From Solen grandis (Eukaryota; Mollusca; Bivalvia; Adapedonta; Solenidae): a stretch of DNA of 64,000 bases. The position numbers and the translations under genes are program-made. The first letter of the stretch is position 1. The number at the start of each line of letters is the position of its first letter. This document shows, one piece after another, positions 1-13,491 of the stretch. Under the pieces are notes generated by a model, which had not been told where the DNA came from, made no database searches, and worked only from the letters and a program-made list of their open reading frames with translations. Location: contig CM037792.1 of the NCBI GenBank assembly GCA_021229015.1, positions 3,283,933 to 3,347,932 on the forward strand, written 5' to 3'.

Positions 1-3000
1 CACACAATTTATAACATTGTTTATACGTAGATATGCATCATAAATGTATTAATTAATTATAGATACTGATATACTAAAGGACTTTGAATTCGATTATATA
101 TATGTACAAACACTTTTCAACTTTTTTTAATAATTCAGTTTTATTCGTTAGTTTATTCGTATAACTTCCCAACACATGAAACCATCCAATGTTCCCCATG
201 CGAATTACCTTTTGGATGGAGACAAAACATACCCATCGAGACCACCTATCATGTTCCAATCAATATATCACAAATGACAACCATATAATATTTTCAGGAT
301 TTAAAGGACAAATTGAAACGGACAAGATAAATTGTAGAGTGCCATAAACAGAAATCAAAGACAAAACAGAAGAAATATTATGATATGAAAGCAAATGCAG
401 TGATTTTTAAGATTTTGGCACACGAAGGTAAGCATGAACTATCAGATAAAATTAAAGATTAGTTGTACACCGTAATAGCAACAATCAAGAGAAGACATAC
501 CAGTGAATAGGATATCAGGAAATGGTTTGAGTGTCCGCAGAAAATAAGCCGGTTTCAAAAAAACAAAACAAAAAAAAACACAGCTGATGTCCGCTGACTA
601 GAAACAATGTGGAATTTTAAAAATAAATCCACCGTATGGAAGGGATCGCCGCCAAAATTATTATATTACAACACAAATGTTGCATTTGTTGATTTTAACA
701 ACATATATGTTGAATTTGTTGAATATTTAATCAAGAATTTAGAATAAAATATCAAAAATTACATATTCGAATTTGATTGTGAATTCAAATAACATAATTG
801 TAAAAGACGCAAATTTAAAAACATAGAATTGCAAGTTCTCAAAAGTATATTACTTTGAAATGCGCAAATAAATGAATATACTTAATGTCATAATCTTGTA
901 AATCATAAACTTGAAATTTAGCAAACCTCAATATGTAAAATGAGTAAAGATACTATACATGTATATACAATCTTCAGCCTAATGGAAATAACTTAAAAAA
1001 TAAAGACTACTGATTTCATTTCTACAAATGACATTTGTATTGGCAACTGTAACACAATTCTGTAGTGTGAGTATGCCATGCTTACATCTTACACGTTTGC
1101 ATTTGACTATTGCACATTTGAAAACGTATAAACTGGTAAAGTGCTCGCCATATAAACAACAAACTTATTTTTGATTGGGCTACGAACCACAGCTTTGCTC
1201 TGTTTGGCCGGGAACAAAACACATTCGTAATCATTATACTTTCGAAACTTTTGTCTAAAGCTTACTTCAAGGACTGACGTACACGTATAGCACACGGGCT
1301 AATGTGCTTATACTGGTAAGAATATAATCACGATGAAATTTTATGATTTCATGAAATGAGGATAAGTTAAGGGGATACTACATGATCACTGCAGTATACT
1401 TCTATCATCCATTCTTTTATCTTCCTCTACAGTACCTTCGTTATTCACACAATGAAATATTTTCTTTGGAATACCGAATTTATAAAGTAATTAGGTACAG
1501 TGCCATTTTAAGTCTGCTGTACTCAGCCGAGAAAATGTATATCCTCGGTTCGAGTCTTAGTGGATAATTATTGTTACTATTTACAACCTGATACATGTAC
1601 ATGATAGAATCATGTATATAAGTGCAAATTTGCAGATAGGGAAGCTGTTACCAATATCAATGGATAAGAGAATTTTCACCTCAGTCTCTATCTATCCACT
1701 TCTTACATTTTTATACCACCCCCGACCACACGCCACAATCACATCAGTTAATTTTGGTTGGGTATTGATTTTGGTCAGCCATCTCTACATTGCCTGTACA
1801 AGGGACAGTGTTGACATATTGGTCACAGATAGTAGATAGATAGCTAGTGCAATTTGGGTCAAGTCCTTCCAGGTAAAATCAACCAGCTTGTGTCCTTTAC
1901 CCTGTGACATTCAATGGGTCCATGTGGATGTTGACATAATATTATATATTTATCCATTAATTGATATCGTTTATTTCCTATAGCAATTATGGTGCACTCT
2001 AATTACTTCATAACTGGTTTTTACTTAAACATGAATTCAGTTTAACTTGACTTTGTGTGAGAAGCACAGAATACAGCTAGATCTATTTAGTTGACTAAGA
2101 GAGGAAGATCTGAAGAAAAAACAAGCATAAGAAAAAAATGTGATTAAATAAATGAAAGAACTGGATTGAAAGACACACAGAGAGTAAAAACGTACTTTAA
2201 AATCTGAAAAAAAGATATATGTAAATAAACAAACTGATAAAGAGACAGGAAAAAAAGTTAGAATCACATAAATATACCAATAAAAGAGAAAAAGACAAAA
2301 CCCCAAATGAATCGAACACTAAGAAAACAAAACATCCATTACCGGGTCGAAAAGGTTTTCAGTTTCCCGAGCTTCCAGTGTACATAACATATTACTTTAA
2401 GGTCTTCCTAGTCCTATAAATAAGCCCTCCATATCATTTTTAACATTTTGGCTTTGACTGCAAATACGAGATTAACAAATGAATTCAAAATCGTAAAATA
2501 AGTAATGTCAGGTCTTATGAATAGGACTACATATATCCTTGATACAAAGCAAGAAGTTTATTTAGATCAACTCCTGAACGCCTCACATAGCTTCGACTCT
2601 CGATTTCACTTCACCTGTATTGTTTTACCCGGTATGTGGTTTCCCGTACAGCGAAGAGAAGCTGGTTCCCAGACCAAGCAAAATAGTTTTGGAACTCCAA
2701 CCGCGTGAATTGTCAAACGTTGCATTGTCAAACGTGTAGAAAGAACAAAGGCTAACAGAGCAAACGTTACAGACGGAGTTATCCTTCCTTGCATTCTTTG
2801 AATTGTGTGTTTTGTAGTTAACGCTAGGTGTTATGTTTACGCATGGATTAAATTGTTGATCTACAATAGACAGCAAATATAAAAATATAATTCAAGTATT
2901 GCTGTAAAGTTTGACAATGGTCGCTTTTGCGATTGACACGATTTACAAATTCAGCATAGAAATCTTAAGAAATATATGAATTAATGTTTAAACCCTTAAT

Positions 3001-6000
3001 TTTTTTTTTTTTTGGTTTGGTTTTTATGTCCAGTCAAAGAATCAAAGATTTGAAATTAGGGAACTTTCACGTTGTCTTACTTTTTCCTGACTTGCTTTGA
3101 TAAAAATACTTAAAAGACTTTTAAATGTAATGAAAAACTGAAACAAAAGTGTGCGTGGGCTGTTTGTATCATTAACTTTGGCACACAAAAAAAGACCTGA
3201 CAGAATTCCTATTAAGCTTAGAGACCATTACCTTGCTACTGCTGACCTCTTCAGCATGCTGAAATAATATGTTTTCAACTGCTTTTAAAATTGAAAAGCT
3301 TGTGTTTTTAATACTTACATCTTTAATGAAGCAATTCTCAGTTGGCTTGAATATTTCTTTTTAAAACAAACAGAACGAAGTCTTTCAAAAGAATATCGTA
3401 ATGTGCCGTGTATGAAATGCGTGGCCATACAGTAATCAAATCTGTTTTCTTAGTTACGAGTGAAATATTAAAATGTAAATATATTCTTGTGTAATTAAAA
3501 TAGATATTTAAATACCTCTTATGACTCATTCTGAGAGCTTCCAGACGCTCACAATGAATTCATTAGTCCGCAGATATGCATTTGATGCGGACTCACACTT
3601 TTGGGACTTTTGGGACAAAATGATTAATATCTATTGTTCACCTGTTCATCGCGTCTGGTTGCATTCATGCACTCATACTATTGATGTTGTCTAGCGACTG
3701 CCATTATTATTAACAGGGAGGTATGATGTATACTGAATCCCCGCCTGTCATATAGCATATCGACATTTAATATATTCACAAAGTGAGCGTATTCTCACGG
3801 AAAGAATTGCAATTAACTAGATGCATGTCGCATATGAATCTGATTATCCTATTGCACTGAATTTCTACGTCTGGGGAACATTGCAGTTTTGTATGAAATA
3901 TATCACCACATACTGATATGACAGATTCGGTATGTAACTATTCAAAGCGAATTTCGGCCAGTCTGTTTAGCTTTATTGTGTCATTTGTATAGCTAACCTT
4001 GGGGGAGAGATTTGTAAAGCGCAAAAGGCAAACGACTTCGTGATCAGCCTTGACCTCAAATATATTTATTCAAGATAGTGCGATTATGAATCAGCCATTT
4101 CTTGCAGATTTTTCGTTTGCCATATTGGTTCCCGTGGCTAGGAAGAGAAACAAAACCAATAAAAACATCTAAACTCAATTAATGTAAATTCAACGTTAAA
4201 TACTTTGAAACGTATATAGAATTTCTCACGAGGTATGTATCAGTTATTCGTGTATAATCGCTGTACCGAGGGTATGGAGAATTGTGCAATGTTTTTGTGA
4301 TAAGTAGGCACCGTGTTTCACCGTTGAAGTACCTCAATCTTTTAAACGTTTAGTTTAAATCGCGAGCATTTATATGAAACCGGGCTGTTTTTACATGTTA
4401 TTGGTATGGGAGATTTTACGCAATTTTGCAAAATGCCCATTCTCGTTTTATACGGGATTTCAGGTCAAATTACAATTACTATCAGTTGTCATCTCGTTCT
4501 TGTTAAAACCCAAAGTGAAGTTCACTTTTTTGTGTTTATGGTCATTGGGGGCTATACTGTAATACTTAAATTAAAGTAAATGAAATAATATCCCTGATCA
4601 AGAAATTAGCTAGCAAGAAATGAAAACCCCTTCAGGAAAAAACATAATGTTTTTTACAAATGCATGCCAAAACATGATGCATTAAGACATTGAAAGCTAA
4701 TAAATGCAAGTTAGGCAGTTCTTTAAATTTGTTTTACAAATACTATTTCTTTAATCAAATATCATCCAATGCCGCTCTAAGAAATTAGTCTCATACTTGT
4801 TTAAGACGTTTAAAACCATTTCACCAATATACAAATTTTTTTAATCTTAATATTCCTGGCGTTCTCCCCTCGTAGTATCATACGCTCAGCAGTAATGTTT
4901 AAATATTTTACAGATATTCAAACATTTTGAAAATCAATAAACGTACACGAGCCAAATGTTCAGCTGTATTTCACAGTATAACAAATAACCATATTCTTCT
5001 TGTTTTTGCAAAGAAGAAAATTAAAGAAGCCAAATAGAACCACCTATGTCAACCAGAAATCCTCAAGGATTTGCCAGATGTGGCCACTCTTGTGTCTGAA
5101 ATAGTAAATTGTTAACATTGTTATTAGAAGGTCATCACGTTATCTAAGGCCAATACGTTAACTGTCAACTGCACCACAATCATCGCTCGGCACAGGCAGA
5201 TCAGCAGTCTATGGTTACTTAGTTCCTTTTTGTTTCAGTCCAGCATTGTCTCGAAATGCTGGATATTCATCGCTCACATGATGTTATCGGTAAACAAAAT
5301 AAAATCTTTTGGATTTCGAATTCACATTATCATATGACCTTCTAACACGCTTTCGTACCTCAGTGCAACTACGCAAAATAGTGTACCCTTTGAATAGTTT
5401 TTACTCGTACGCATGTTTAAATGTACATTTATCTAAAGTTCCTTTTTTTTTTTTAGAAAAGATTCCAGCTGAGTGATAACACAGGTATATATAACGTCAT
5501 ATGCTAGTCATACCATTGTATACTTTAATTTGATTCCTTGTTACAAGAAAAGAGGTTTATGATGTTAAACGAATGTTTAGAGGAGTGTCCTGAGATCGGT
5601 CGGTGGGCCTGTCCGAAAGTTTATAGCTCGAACTATTTATTCAGTTTTCTTAGTGAAACTTTGCATGTATTAGTAAAGGCTGTATTGTGGAGCTTGTTTA
5701 TAGATTCTTTTATAGTTATGGTGTTTGATATAAAGAGAAAGTTTGTGGCCTGGATTGAAGATATTTCAATGCAACATGTTTAGTTTTTAAACGAAAGACC
5801 TTTTCTGTGTCCAAGAGGTGTGTGGGGGTACATGTATATAAAGCAAGCTTAGTGATAGGTCTGTTTTATTACTATTTTTATTTTATTCTTTTTGTCCTTT
5901 GGAATAAAACTTTGAAATCTCAGGTTGTTCAACGCAATATTCCAAGTAAGGTGACCTTTTTGATTAAAAAATATTTTATTGCTGCTTCAACCAAAGTCCT

Positions 6001-6380
6001 TAACCAAAAGATACGTTACTCAACTAAGTTTGTGAAGGAAATCTCGTTTACTCACGGCGCAACCGCGATATTGTGAAAAATAACCGGTGCACTTGTACTT
6101 TCGAATAAGGGAAGTAACTAATGTACGAAGTTGTGTGCCAATGCCACTCGAAACTGTTAGACATCTTCCTGGCTAGTTTTATTCATAAGTACGTATATGC
6201 AGTGTAAAACATTAATATAAACTGCGAAAGCGGCTGTATACTTTTACTCTAAGTTTTAATACATTCAACACTGCACGACAAATTAATTGACAACAATGAG
6301 GAGGATGAGAATAAGCCAATCATGGCCTCAGGATTTTTAACAACACTTTTTCACTTTTAGCCCATCTTTGGTGAAATGTT
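1..6380. other. AT-rich non-coding DNA, no recognised feature
   Basis: No open frame here has recognisable domains or coding-like composition. The short frames are of the size expected by chance in AT-rich DNA. Simple A and T runs occur (for example 14 T ending at 3013). I see no SINE head, LINE frame or tandem array. Unannotated exons cannot be excluded without transcript data. Confidence 0.6.
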
Positions 6381-6941
6381 CTTTTTTATTCCCCGCCGCA
6401 AGCGGCGGGGGATATGGTAACAGTCTCCTTCCGTCCGTCTGTCCGTCCGTCCTTCTTTCCCACATTTTTGTCCGTAGAATAACCAGAAAAGTATTTGAGG
6501 TATAAACTTGATACTTCAGAGGTAGATAGATCTCATTGAGGAGGAGTGCAGTGCACAAGAATGATAACTCTACCTTTCATTATTTTTGAGTTATTGCGCT
6601 ATGTTATTTTTTAGACTGAATTTTTGTCTGGAGCATAAGTCAAAAAGTATTTGAGGTATCAACTTGGAACTTCATATGTGAATAGATTTTTTGAGGAGGT
6701 GTGCAGTGCACAAGAATGACCTTTCATAATTTTTGTAGTTTTCAGGCTTAATATTTGACACTGTGACTTTGTGAACTGGAAATAGGGGAATAAGTAGGTC
6801 TTCACATGGGTTTAATATGTATAATTACTTTTAACATCAGTCCAAAGATTTTCTTTAATAAATGAAATATTCTACTCTCCAACACATCTTCTAAAGAGCA
6901 AGCATTCAGTAGGGGATGGCCATTTCAACAGGGCTCTTGTT
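6381..6941 (-). mobile_element. Pearl-like hairpin-ended non-autonomous element
   Basis: Read on the minus strand, it begins near 6941 with AACAAGAGCCC and ends in a perfect hairpin at 6391-6410 (9-bp stem CCCCGCCGC/GCGGCGGGG, AA loop) followed by an A-rich end. Inside the hairpin lies an imperfect (CCGT)n tract at about 6429-6452. Then come two related core units ~157 bp apart, recognised by GTATTTGAGGTAT at about 6491 and 6648. Hairpin, tetranucleotide microsatellite and ~160-bp cores match the architecture described for bivalve pearl elements. There is no coding capacity. Exact ends are uncertain by about 10 bp. Confidence 0.6.
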
Positions 6942-7135
6942 CAGCTAAGTTATGAAGTCAGTATAAAATAAATGTAAAAAAATACACTTTATCTTTTGTA
7001 GAAAGACATTATTTTGGTTTAACTCCTGAAATATCCAGTTCTATGTAGCATAAGAAGTAATTGTAAGAAAAAGAAGAAGAAAAAAAACTTAATCTTTACG
7101 TAACAGTACCGATAATTCACAAAAGGGATGTAAAA

Positions 7136-7260
7136 TGTGTATGCGGCCGGGGAGCTCAATCGCCCTGCAAACGAAAGGCCCCGGGTTTCAGTCCCGTACA
7201 GGCGGCACATTTTTCTCACCCTGAGACATTTACATTAAATATATTCCCAAATGCATCAAT
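7136..7260 (+). mobile_element. tRNA-derived SINE head, copy 1 of a diverged pair
   Basis: A tRNA-like segment has a degenerate A-box region near 7150-7160 and a B-box-like sequence (GGGTTTCAGTCCCG, about 7183-7196), followed by GGCGGCACATTTTTCTC. The same head, better preserved, occurs near 7.82 kb and 62.02 kb, so this is a SINE fragment and not a tRNA gene. The acceptor stem cannot be folded convincingly. Confidence 0.55.
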
Positions 7261-8425
7261 ATATTCCCTTCATATGTAATAAATCGTCAATGGTTATTGA
7301 ATTCAAATTAAAAAAAAAAATGATGCATAACCAACAAGAGTCAAAAATATTATTTCAAAAGTGGCGTCTCGAGTTCTCGTTAGTATTATATAATACAAAA
7401 TTTGCAATAGATAATTCACTTATATCATCTACATCAAAGTTAACTACTTTGAGTAATAAATATATTTGCTTGTTTTTTAGACTTATCTAATGAAGAAAAT
7501 TCCATTTTTTATTAACACGTACATGTTCTATTTCTAATAATTAGTCTCGGAGAATATACCAAGTAAACACTTTTTACGATTTATTATAGATGTATACACC
7601 TTATCATTGCTCTGTGATTAAAGGACAAAATCACCATGATAAATTATTTCAGTAAAATATCATACAACTATATAAAAATAAATAATCGTTATAATGATCT
7701 TTGTTAAATGCTATCGCTTAGTAACACTGAACTCTCGTTCTGGCGCACCCCAGAGAATTCGCGCCGAGAATATGCGATATTTCGCCGAGAAACTATCTTT
7801 TGAGTTAGGGCTTTGATAAAGCAATCGCCCTGCAAGCGAAAAGCCCAGGGTTCGAGCCCCGGTAAGGCGGCACATTTTTCTCAACCTGAGACATATATGT
7901 CAAATATATTCCCGAATGCTTAAATACATGTTTATTCATTTCAAATATATTTTTTTGTTAATGGTAATTAAATACAATTTAAACAAATGTAAAAAAAACA
8001 ACAAAAGTCAAAATATTATTTCATTGCGTCTTGAGTTCTCGTTAGTAATATAATACATCAAAGTGGATTATTTATAAATTTAGCAATACTTATATATCAA
8101 GTTAATCAATTATCTATAAATTTGATAATTATAGATCAAGTAAATCAAACACGTATTACGATTGATTTTGAAATAATAGATACATTCACCCTATTATTGC
8201 TCAGATTTATGATTAAAGGATTAAAGAATAGGACAAAAACACCATGACAATTTATTTAAGTAAAGTATTATAAACAATACAAAATTAATGAATAGTTCTA
8301 TTGATCGTTGTTTTGCCACGTTAAAAAAAAAACACTGAACTTTCGTTCTGGCGCGAACCGCGAGAATTCGCGCCGAGAATATACGATATTTCGCCGAGAA
8401 GCATATCTTTTGCTTACGGTCTTTC
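7140..8425. repeat. Diverged tandem duplication, ~610-665 bp spacing
   Basis: Two units share order and sequence. Each has a SINE head (about 7158 and 7822), the stretch GAGTTCTCGTTAGTA (about 7370 and 8033), and a GC-rich block beginning CACTGAAC (7725 and 8333). That block includes GAGAATTCGCGCCGAGAATAT with one base varied, and ends in a second CGCCGAGAA. The units differ by many substitutions and indels, so the duplication is old. The GC-rich block is better conserved than the AT-rich DNA around it. Confidence 0.7.
7806..7900 (+). mobile_element. tRNA-derived SINE head, copy 2
   Basis: Second tandem unit of the pair. The B box is close to consensus (GGGTTCGAGCCCC, 7848-7860) and is followed by GGCGGCACATTTTTCTC as in copy 1. 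The A-box half is decayed (CTTTGATAAAGC). It is non-coding. Confidence 0.55.
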
Positions 8426-11400
8426 AAGTATTGCTGTTTTATCTAATACATATTTTAAAGACAATATAACTGTAATAAATACGATTCCATACAGCACTAA
8501 CCCATTTTGACAAATTCCGCTCATTCTGTCAATTCAAAGGTTAGGAAGTTTTTGCTTGATATATATTTATCGCTGTTTCCTAGTGTTAATGTTACTAACC
8601 TACATTTCTAAACTCTTAATAATGTATTTTTTATCTGGTTATGTCAATAATTTTTATTTAGTTGCATCAACCCTTTTAAATGCCCTGAAAACCGAATATA
8701 TATCAATATCAGTTTCCCCATAAAGCTTCCATTTTGTTTCAAGTGGATCGGTAATATTCTTTAAATCCATATTACTTTTTACACCCATTAAAATTAACTA
8801 TTTATCGTGAAAGGAGACCTCCGGTAAAGCCTCAAATAAAACCAGTAAGACATACAAAGAATACAGATATTCAATCTGTTAGTTAGTTTCAATGATCATA
8901 ATTCCCTATACTGATATATTATCTCTCAACCTTGTTATTCTGTACGAAGGATGGAAATTTATGGCGGTTGTGAATCCCACTGACGCCATCCTCGGCCTAT
9001 TTAAACATTAAGACAAATGACCTCTTTTGTAAACGGTTATCTTCGCATTATTATAGACAAGAGTATTGATTCAGAAGAGAATGGAAGTCTCAAGCTCAAA
9101 GATGTTTTGAACATTATACCGATAATACTATTTAGAACAATTTAAAACCAGCTAAAAGAAAATTCTGTATAATCTATAATATCAAACTTCTATTTCCCCT
9201 ATTGATCTTACTACTGTACCTTTTCCTCGGTTTTATTGATATATGTATCCTTAACTGATTTAAATATATCTGCTATAGCTCCTGAAGCTATTTTGTATAT
9301 GTAGTCTAGCAATGCACAGAATATCAAGGATATAGCTCAGCATATATGTTAAGTTTATTTCTTACATGGTTTCTTTAGGTTCATTCCTTTTCTTTGATAT
9401 TAAGTTTCCTTTAACCCAATATTAATAATTGTATCTCTAACAAAATACCCCATATAATATGCTCTAAATCCATCAGAACAAGGAGAGTGGAGATTCATCA
9501 TCATAGATTCATAGCTTATCACTTAGGTTATTTATTTACATTCAAAATCTGACAATTATGAGAATTATACCTGTATACTTGAAAACTGAACATCTATGTA
9601 AAACGATTTGTAATGATGTAAGTTTTTATGAGTTTTCGTGGATGTGGGGTGGGATAGGATGCTTTCAATATGTTGAGAAGTAGAACATTCCTACCTTGGT
9701 TTGTCATTTTCAGTATTTGGGTTTGGATAAGGGTTAGGGTTAGGTTGGTGTTAGTTTATTTGGTTTGATTTTGGGATTGAAATGATTGTTAATTTTAAAT
9801 TTGCATTCATACCGAAGTACAAAAATGTATACCTCGGAAAATTACCGGGGTACAAACCGTTATAGTGAGGTTTGAGGCATACATGCAAATAGAATTTTGA
9901 TTTGGACTATAGATTTAGTGCCATTCTTTTTTTCTACCCTAAAGCTAATTTGTTTTAGATGTGATTTATGACTATCACTAATTTTCTTCAGTCGTGTTTC
10001 TAGGATTAATTATTTATTTACTAATGGCCATTTTTTAAAATTGTAATCTAGTATTGCATATTTAAATTTAGATCGTTTTTTTTATGTACCAGTTTTAGAT
10101 ATTCATTAAATTGAAATAAAGAGACATTATAATTTGTACCAGAAAATGTAATCGTTATATATATTGCTGGAGTGGCCAGACTTACTTAATTTACTGTTAG
10201 TTTTGCAAGTACAAGTTGATGAAGTAGTCTGTAAGATACCTGGATGCTTACCTGTTTTATGATATTTGAAGAAAATAATAGCGACATCTCGGAGTTTGTA
10301 CTACCCCTAACAAAAGAAATATTCATCATCCTTTTTTCATACTCAATGGATGGATTTCCATTATTGTGACGAAAATCATGTTTTAGTTTGTTACATGTAT
10401 AGATAATAATGTAAATTCTTGTTCATTTAGTATGTCTGTGTGAGAGTAAGTGCCATTGGAATATCTCAGTCTATATTAATCTTAATGTGCTGCCCAAATG
10501 ATATGTCTTTATGTTGGTTAATTTCCTCACACTGAATTATAGTTTGCCCTACTTAAACTTGCATTTTCTGAAACATTTGAAAGATACATATATCGCATTA
10601 AATGAACAGCGATGTCTTGATATGGATTAAGTGACTGTATGATCCTTACGTGACCCAAGAGTATTATCGGAGTAGCATGTTGCGGCGGCGACTGTGTACG
10701 TTATCGTTTGCCATGCGTATTGATGAAAGCGTGCAAAAACATCGACAAATTGGCGAAAAGGTTGGCTGGGGCAAACATGGACTGAGGATAAGAGCTGGCA
10801 ATCTAGAAAAAAAACATAAAAGCAAATGGGGTTGAGGTAACTAGGATGAAAACTTGACTATGGACTTCTAGCACTGTATACATTTACACAACACAATGGT
10901 GATTAAAGATAACGGGAACCGGTCAGTCAACGGGATGCGGTTCGAAATTCCAAGGCCAAAGGCAAAGCTGCATGACGTACGTGACAAAATGTAAATATGT
11001 TTTTTTTTTTTTAAATTTAATCAATTTATCGCAGCGCTTCACTTCGGGTTCCTTACGATATATTCAATAGAATTCAAAATATAAACGACAACATATAGCT
11101 ATTTTTCGAAATATTGCCAATAAACTCTTGATATTTAGTTTTGAAGCTAAGGATGCCATAGTTGTACCTTTAATCTAAAAATGGGCTTTGGTATGCTCGG
11201 GTTCGAAATCGAATACATGGCTTTACGAATCATCCTATGCGAGCGGTCTCTGTGACAAAATTCTTACACCAATAGCTTTTGACTTAGTCATAACTTCGCA
11301 ACAATAGTCTCGTTGTCAATCATAATTCTCATTATTAATAACGAGCTGTTTCATTGTTTTCAATGTACATCCAAGTTCTTTTTGACGGGTGGATGTAGTT

Positions 11401-12155
11401 TTTTTATTTATTTGATATTTGTTATAAAATGAGGGGAAATGTATCTAGATTTGCTCCAGGAATCATATTCGTGCGGATAACGAATCCGATTTATCCATTT
11501 AAATATCCTGAATAGAATGTTCTTATCTACTTTCAACTGCAACAAGTATGTCTGCTAAGTTGAGGCTACCAGGAAACAAATTCCGAATTAAAATGTCTCT
11601 ACAATATGCAGATTGATTCTCACTTTTTAATTTTATATTATGTCAACACACCCTGTCTGTCATCGAATTGCTTTTCCTTTTTCTTTCTAGACATTTTCTA
11701 GCAATATGTCAGGCAATGTACTTTCATCTTGTCTGAAGGATTGCTTTCATCATAATAAAATTGTGAAGGTTTATGATAAATCAGCTACAGTACTTCCAGG
11801 AATTTCCAAATGGGTTTTGACATAGAGGACACTCTGATATCAGTTACCTATCACGTCAGCAGATATCGAAAATATATATGTGCATCTGCTATTCAAAAGG
11901 GTTTTAGGTTTTGCTTTTCAAGAGTTAAGATATCTTTTCATTAAATGAGAAGTGCAATATATCAAGAATCACCACTAGACATCAGCGTATCAAGGTACAA
12001 CACCAGCTACTTAATGTGCATTTGACAATCCACTATGTTGTCGAGTTTACGTGGTGAAGCGATGGTAACTAGTAATTGCATTATTAAATAATTAATAAAT
12101 TTTACTTTTTAACAAACAATATTTCAATCATTTTGGACCCTATGTCTACATATAT
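8426..12155. other. Non-coding DNA, no recognised feature
   Basis: AT-rich sequence without frames of recognisable content. A short telomere-like stretch at about 9730-9746 (two GGGTTA-type units) is too brief to mean anything. No tandem array or SINE was recognised. Confidence 0.5.
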
Positions 12156-12159
12156 TGTA

Positions 12160-12355
12160 CTGCAATACTGCAGTAAAACGTTTAAATATGGCATGATACA
12201 CACCCTGAAGCCAGCCTATTCAGTCCTAGAACATTTTTTATATATTGTAATCACTACAAAGCAAGCTAACATTATCATTTAACGAATTCGGCTCGTTGCA
12301 ACTGCCAGAAACAAACCCGCAACCCCAACACTTGTGTTTCTGGCCACTCGTCTAA
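12160..12355 (-). mobile_element. Degenerate SINE, minus strand
   Basis: Plus-strand blocks GGCATGATACACACCC (about 12190) and CAGTCCTAGAACA (about 12222) match the order and wording of the better preserved minus-strand copy at 22.41-22.60 kb. A B-box-like stretch in the reverse direction lies near 12310-12330. It is strongly decayed and its ends are approximate. Confidence 0.35.
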
Positions 12356-13491
12356 TTTAGATGGCAATCTTTGAAGGCAATTCCAGGAATATTTTATGAA
12401 CATACTGCATTAAGTAAAACGAGTCATTATGTCTTTTCGGGATTTGTAAGTGTCCTACTTTGATTAAGACAACAATAATGGGTTAATAAATCAGACGAGG
12501 TGATAAAGGAAATTCATTTGTACTGAAATCTTTATCAATATTTTCGGAAATATATGCCATTGTTAATTAGTTTAGCATCAAGGTTTTATTTGTGGATATT
12601 TTTCAAACGAAAAACGATAACCGAGACTAAAGTAGGCATTTAATTAGGCAGGAAACACCGTCAGAAAAGTATATTTTATCAAAATTAAAAAAGTTTAAAC
12701 GCCGTTCGTTCTTCTGTTATATTTTTGCCCTCTACTGATAATGTATTTTACCAAGCAATATATTAATCATTCTTTCAAGTGTCCACTGCAAAACAATCCA
12801 CAACAGCCATGCGCCGAAAAGAGAAAGAAAAAGAACAATCCACCTTAAAACGTCGGACCTAATAAATAGGTCCACATAGTTCTCACACTGGACTCTTTTT
12901 TTTATTAAAATGCGTCTAGTAGTAGTAACCAGCCAGACTGTCCCTGACACTTGAAATGATGAAAAGGTGCAAAATTAAGTGTCCATCCAACATCTTACAC
13001 CGACAAACGTGTACCAAATCTTTACCAAATTTTATTATATTGTGTATGGACTCTCTATAGATATGGCGCTGCAAATTTAATAGTGTCCAATCTCTAACTT
13101 AAACAAAAAAAACAACATCATAAACAACTACATTTACCGGCTTTTACCAAGGTTTGTTACAATTTGTATGAGAGCGAGGTTGTCCCAGACACTTCAGAAT
13201 TATGTCCTCTGATAAATTTGATAATTGATCAAATTTCGGGAAGTAGATTCAGGACTGTCTTTATTGTTTCAACATATAATAAATAAAACAAAATTACGTA
13301 TATTACATACAATATTACATACAGCGACAACAGACATTTACTCGTACTTAATTTCTGTAAGAAATGATGCATAAAACAGATAATGAAATGAATGAAAAAA
13401 TATAAAAAAAACCCAGTTTTGACAGAATGAACAACAATTTTATTTCATATATTCTATGAATCTAGGTATCATTCAAAACCAAAGATATATA
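12356..13491. other. Non-coding DNA
   Basis: AT-rich sequence up to the first copy of the TOC1 repeat. A 72-residue open frame on the minus strand (12732-12950) has no recognised domain and is probably chance. Confidence 0.45.

Noticed and set aside
5538..6076. Two plus-strand frames of 81 and 89 residues
   Set aside because: No recognisable domain, hydrophobic AT-rich composition as expected by chance, and no splice or promoter context.
9730..9746. Telomere-like GGGTTA repeats
   Set aside because: Only about two units; no array.
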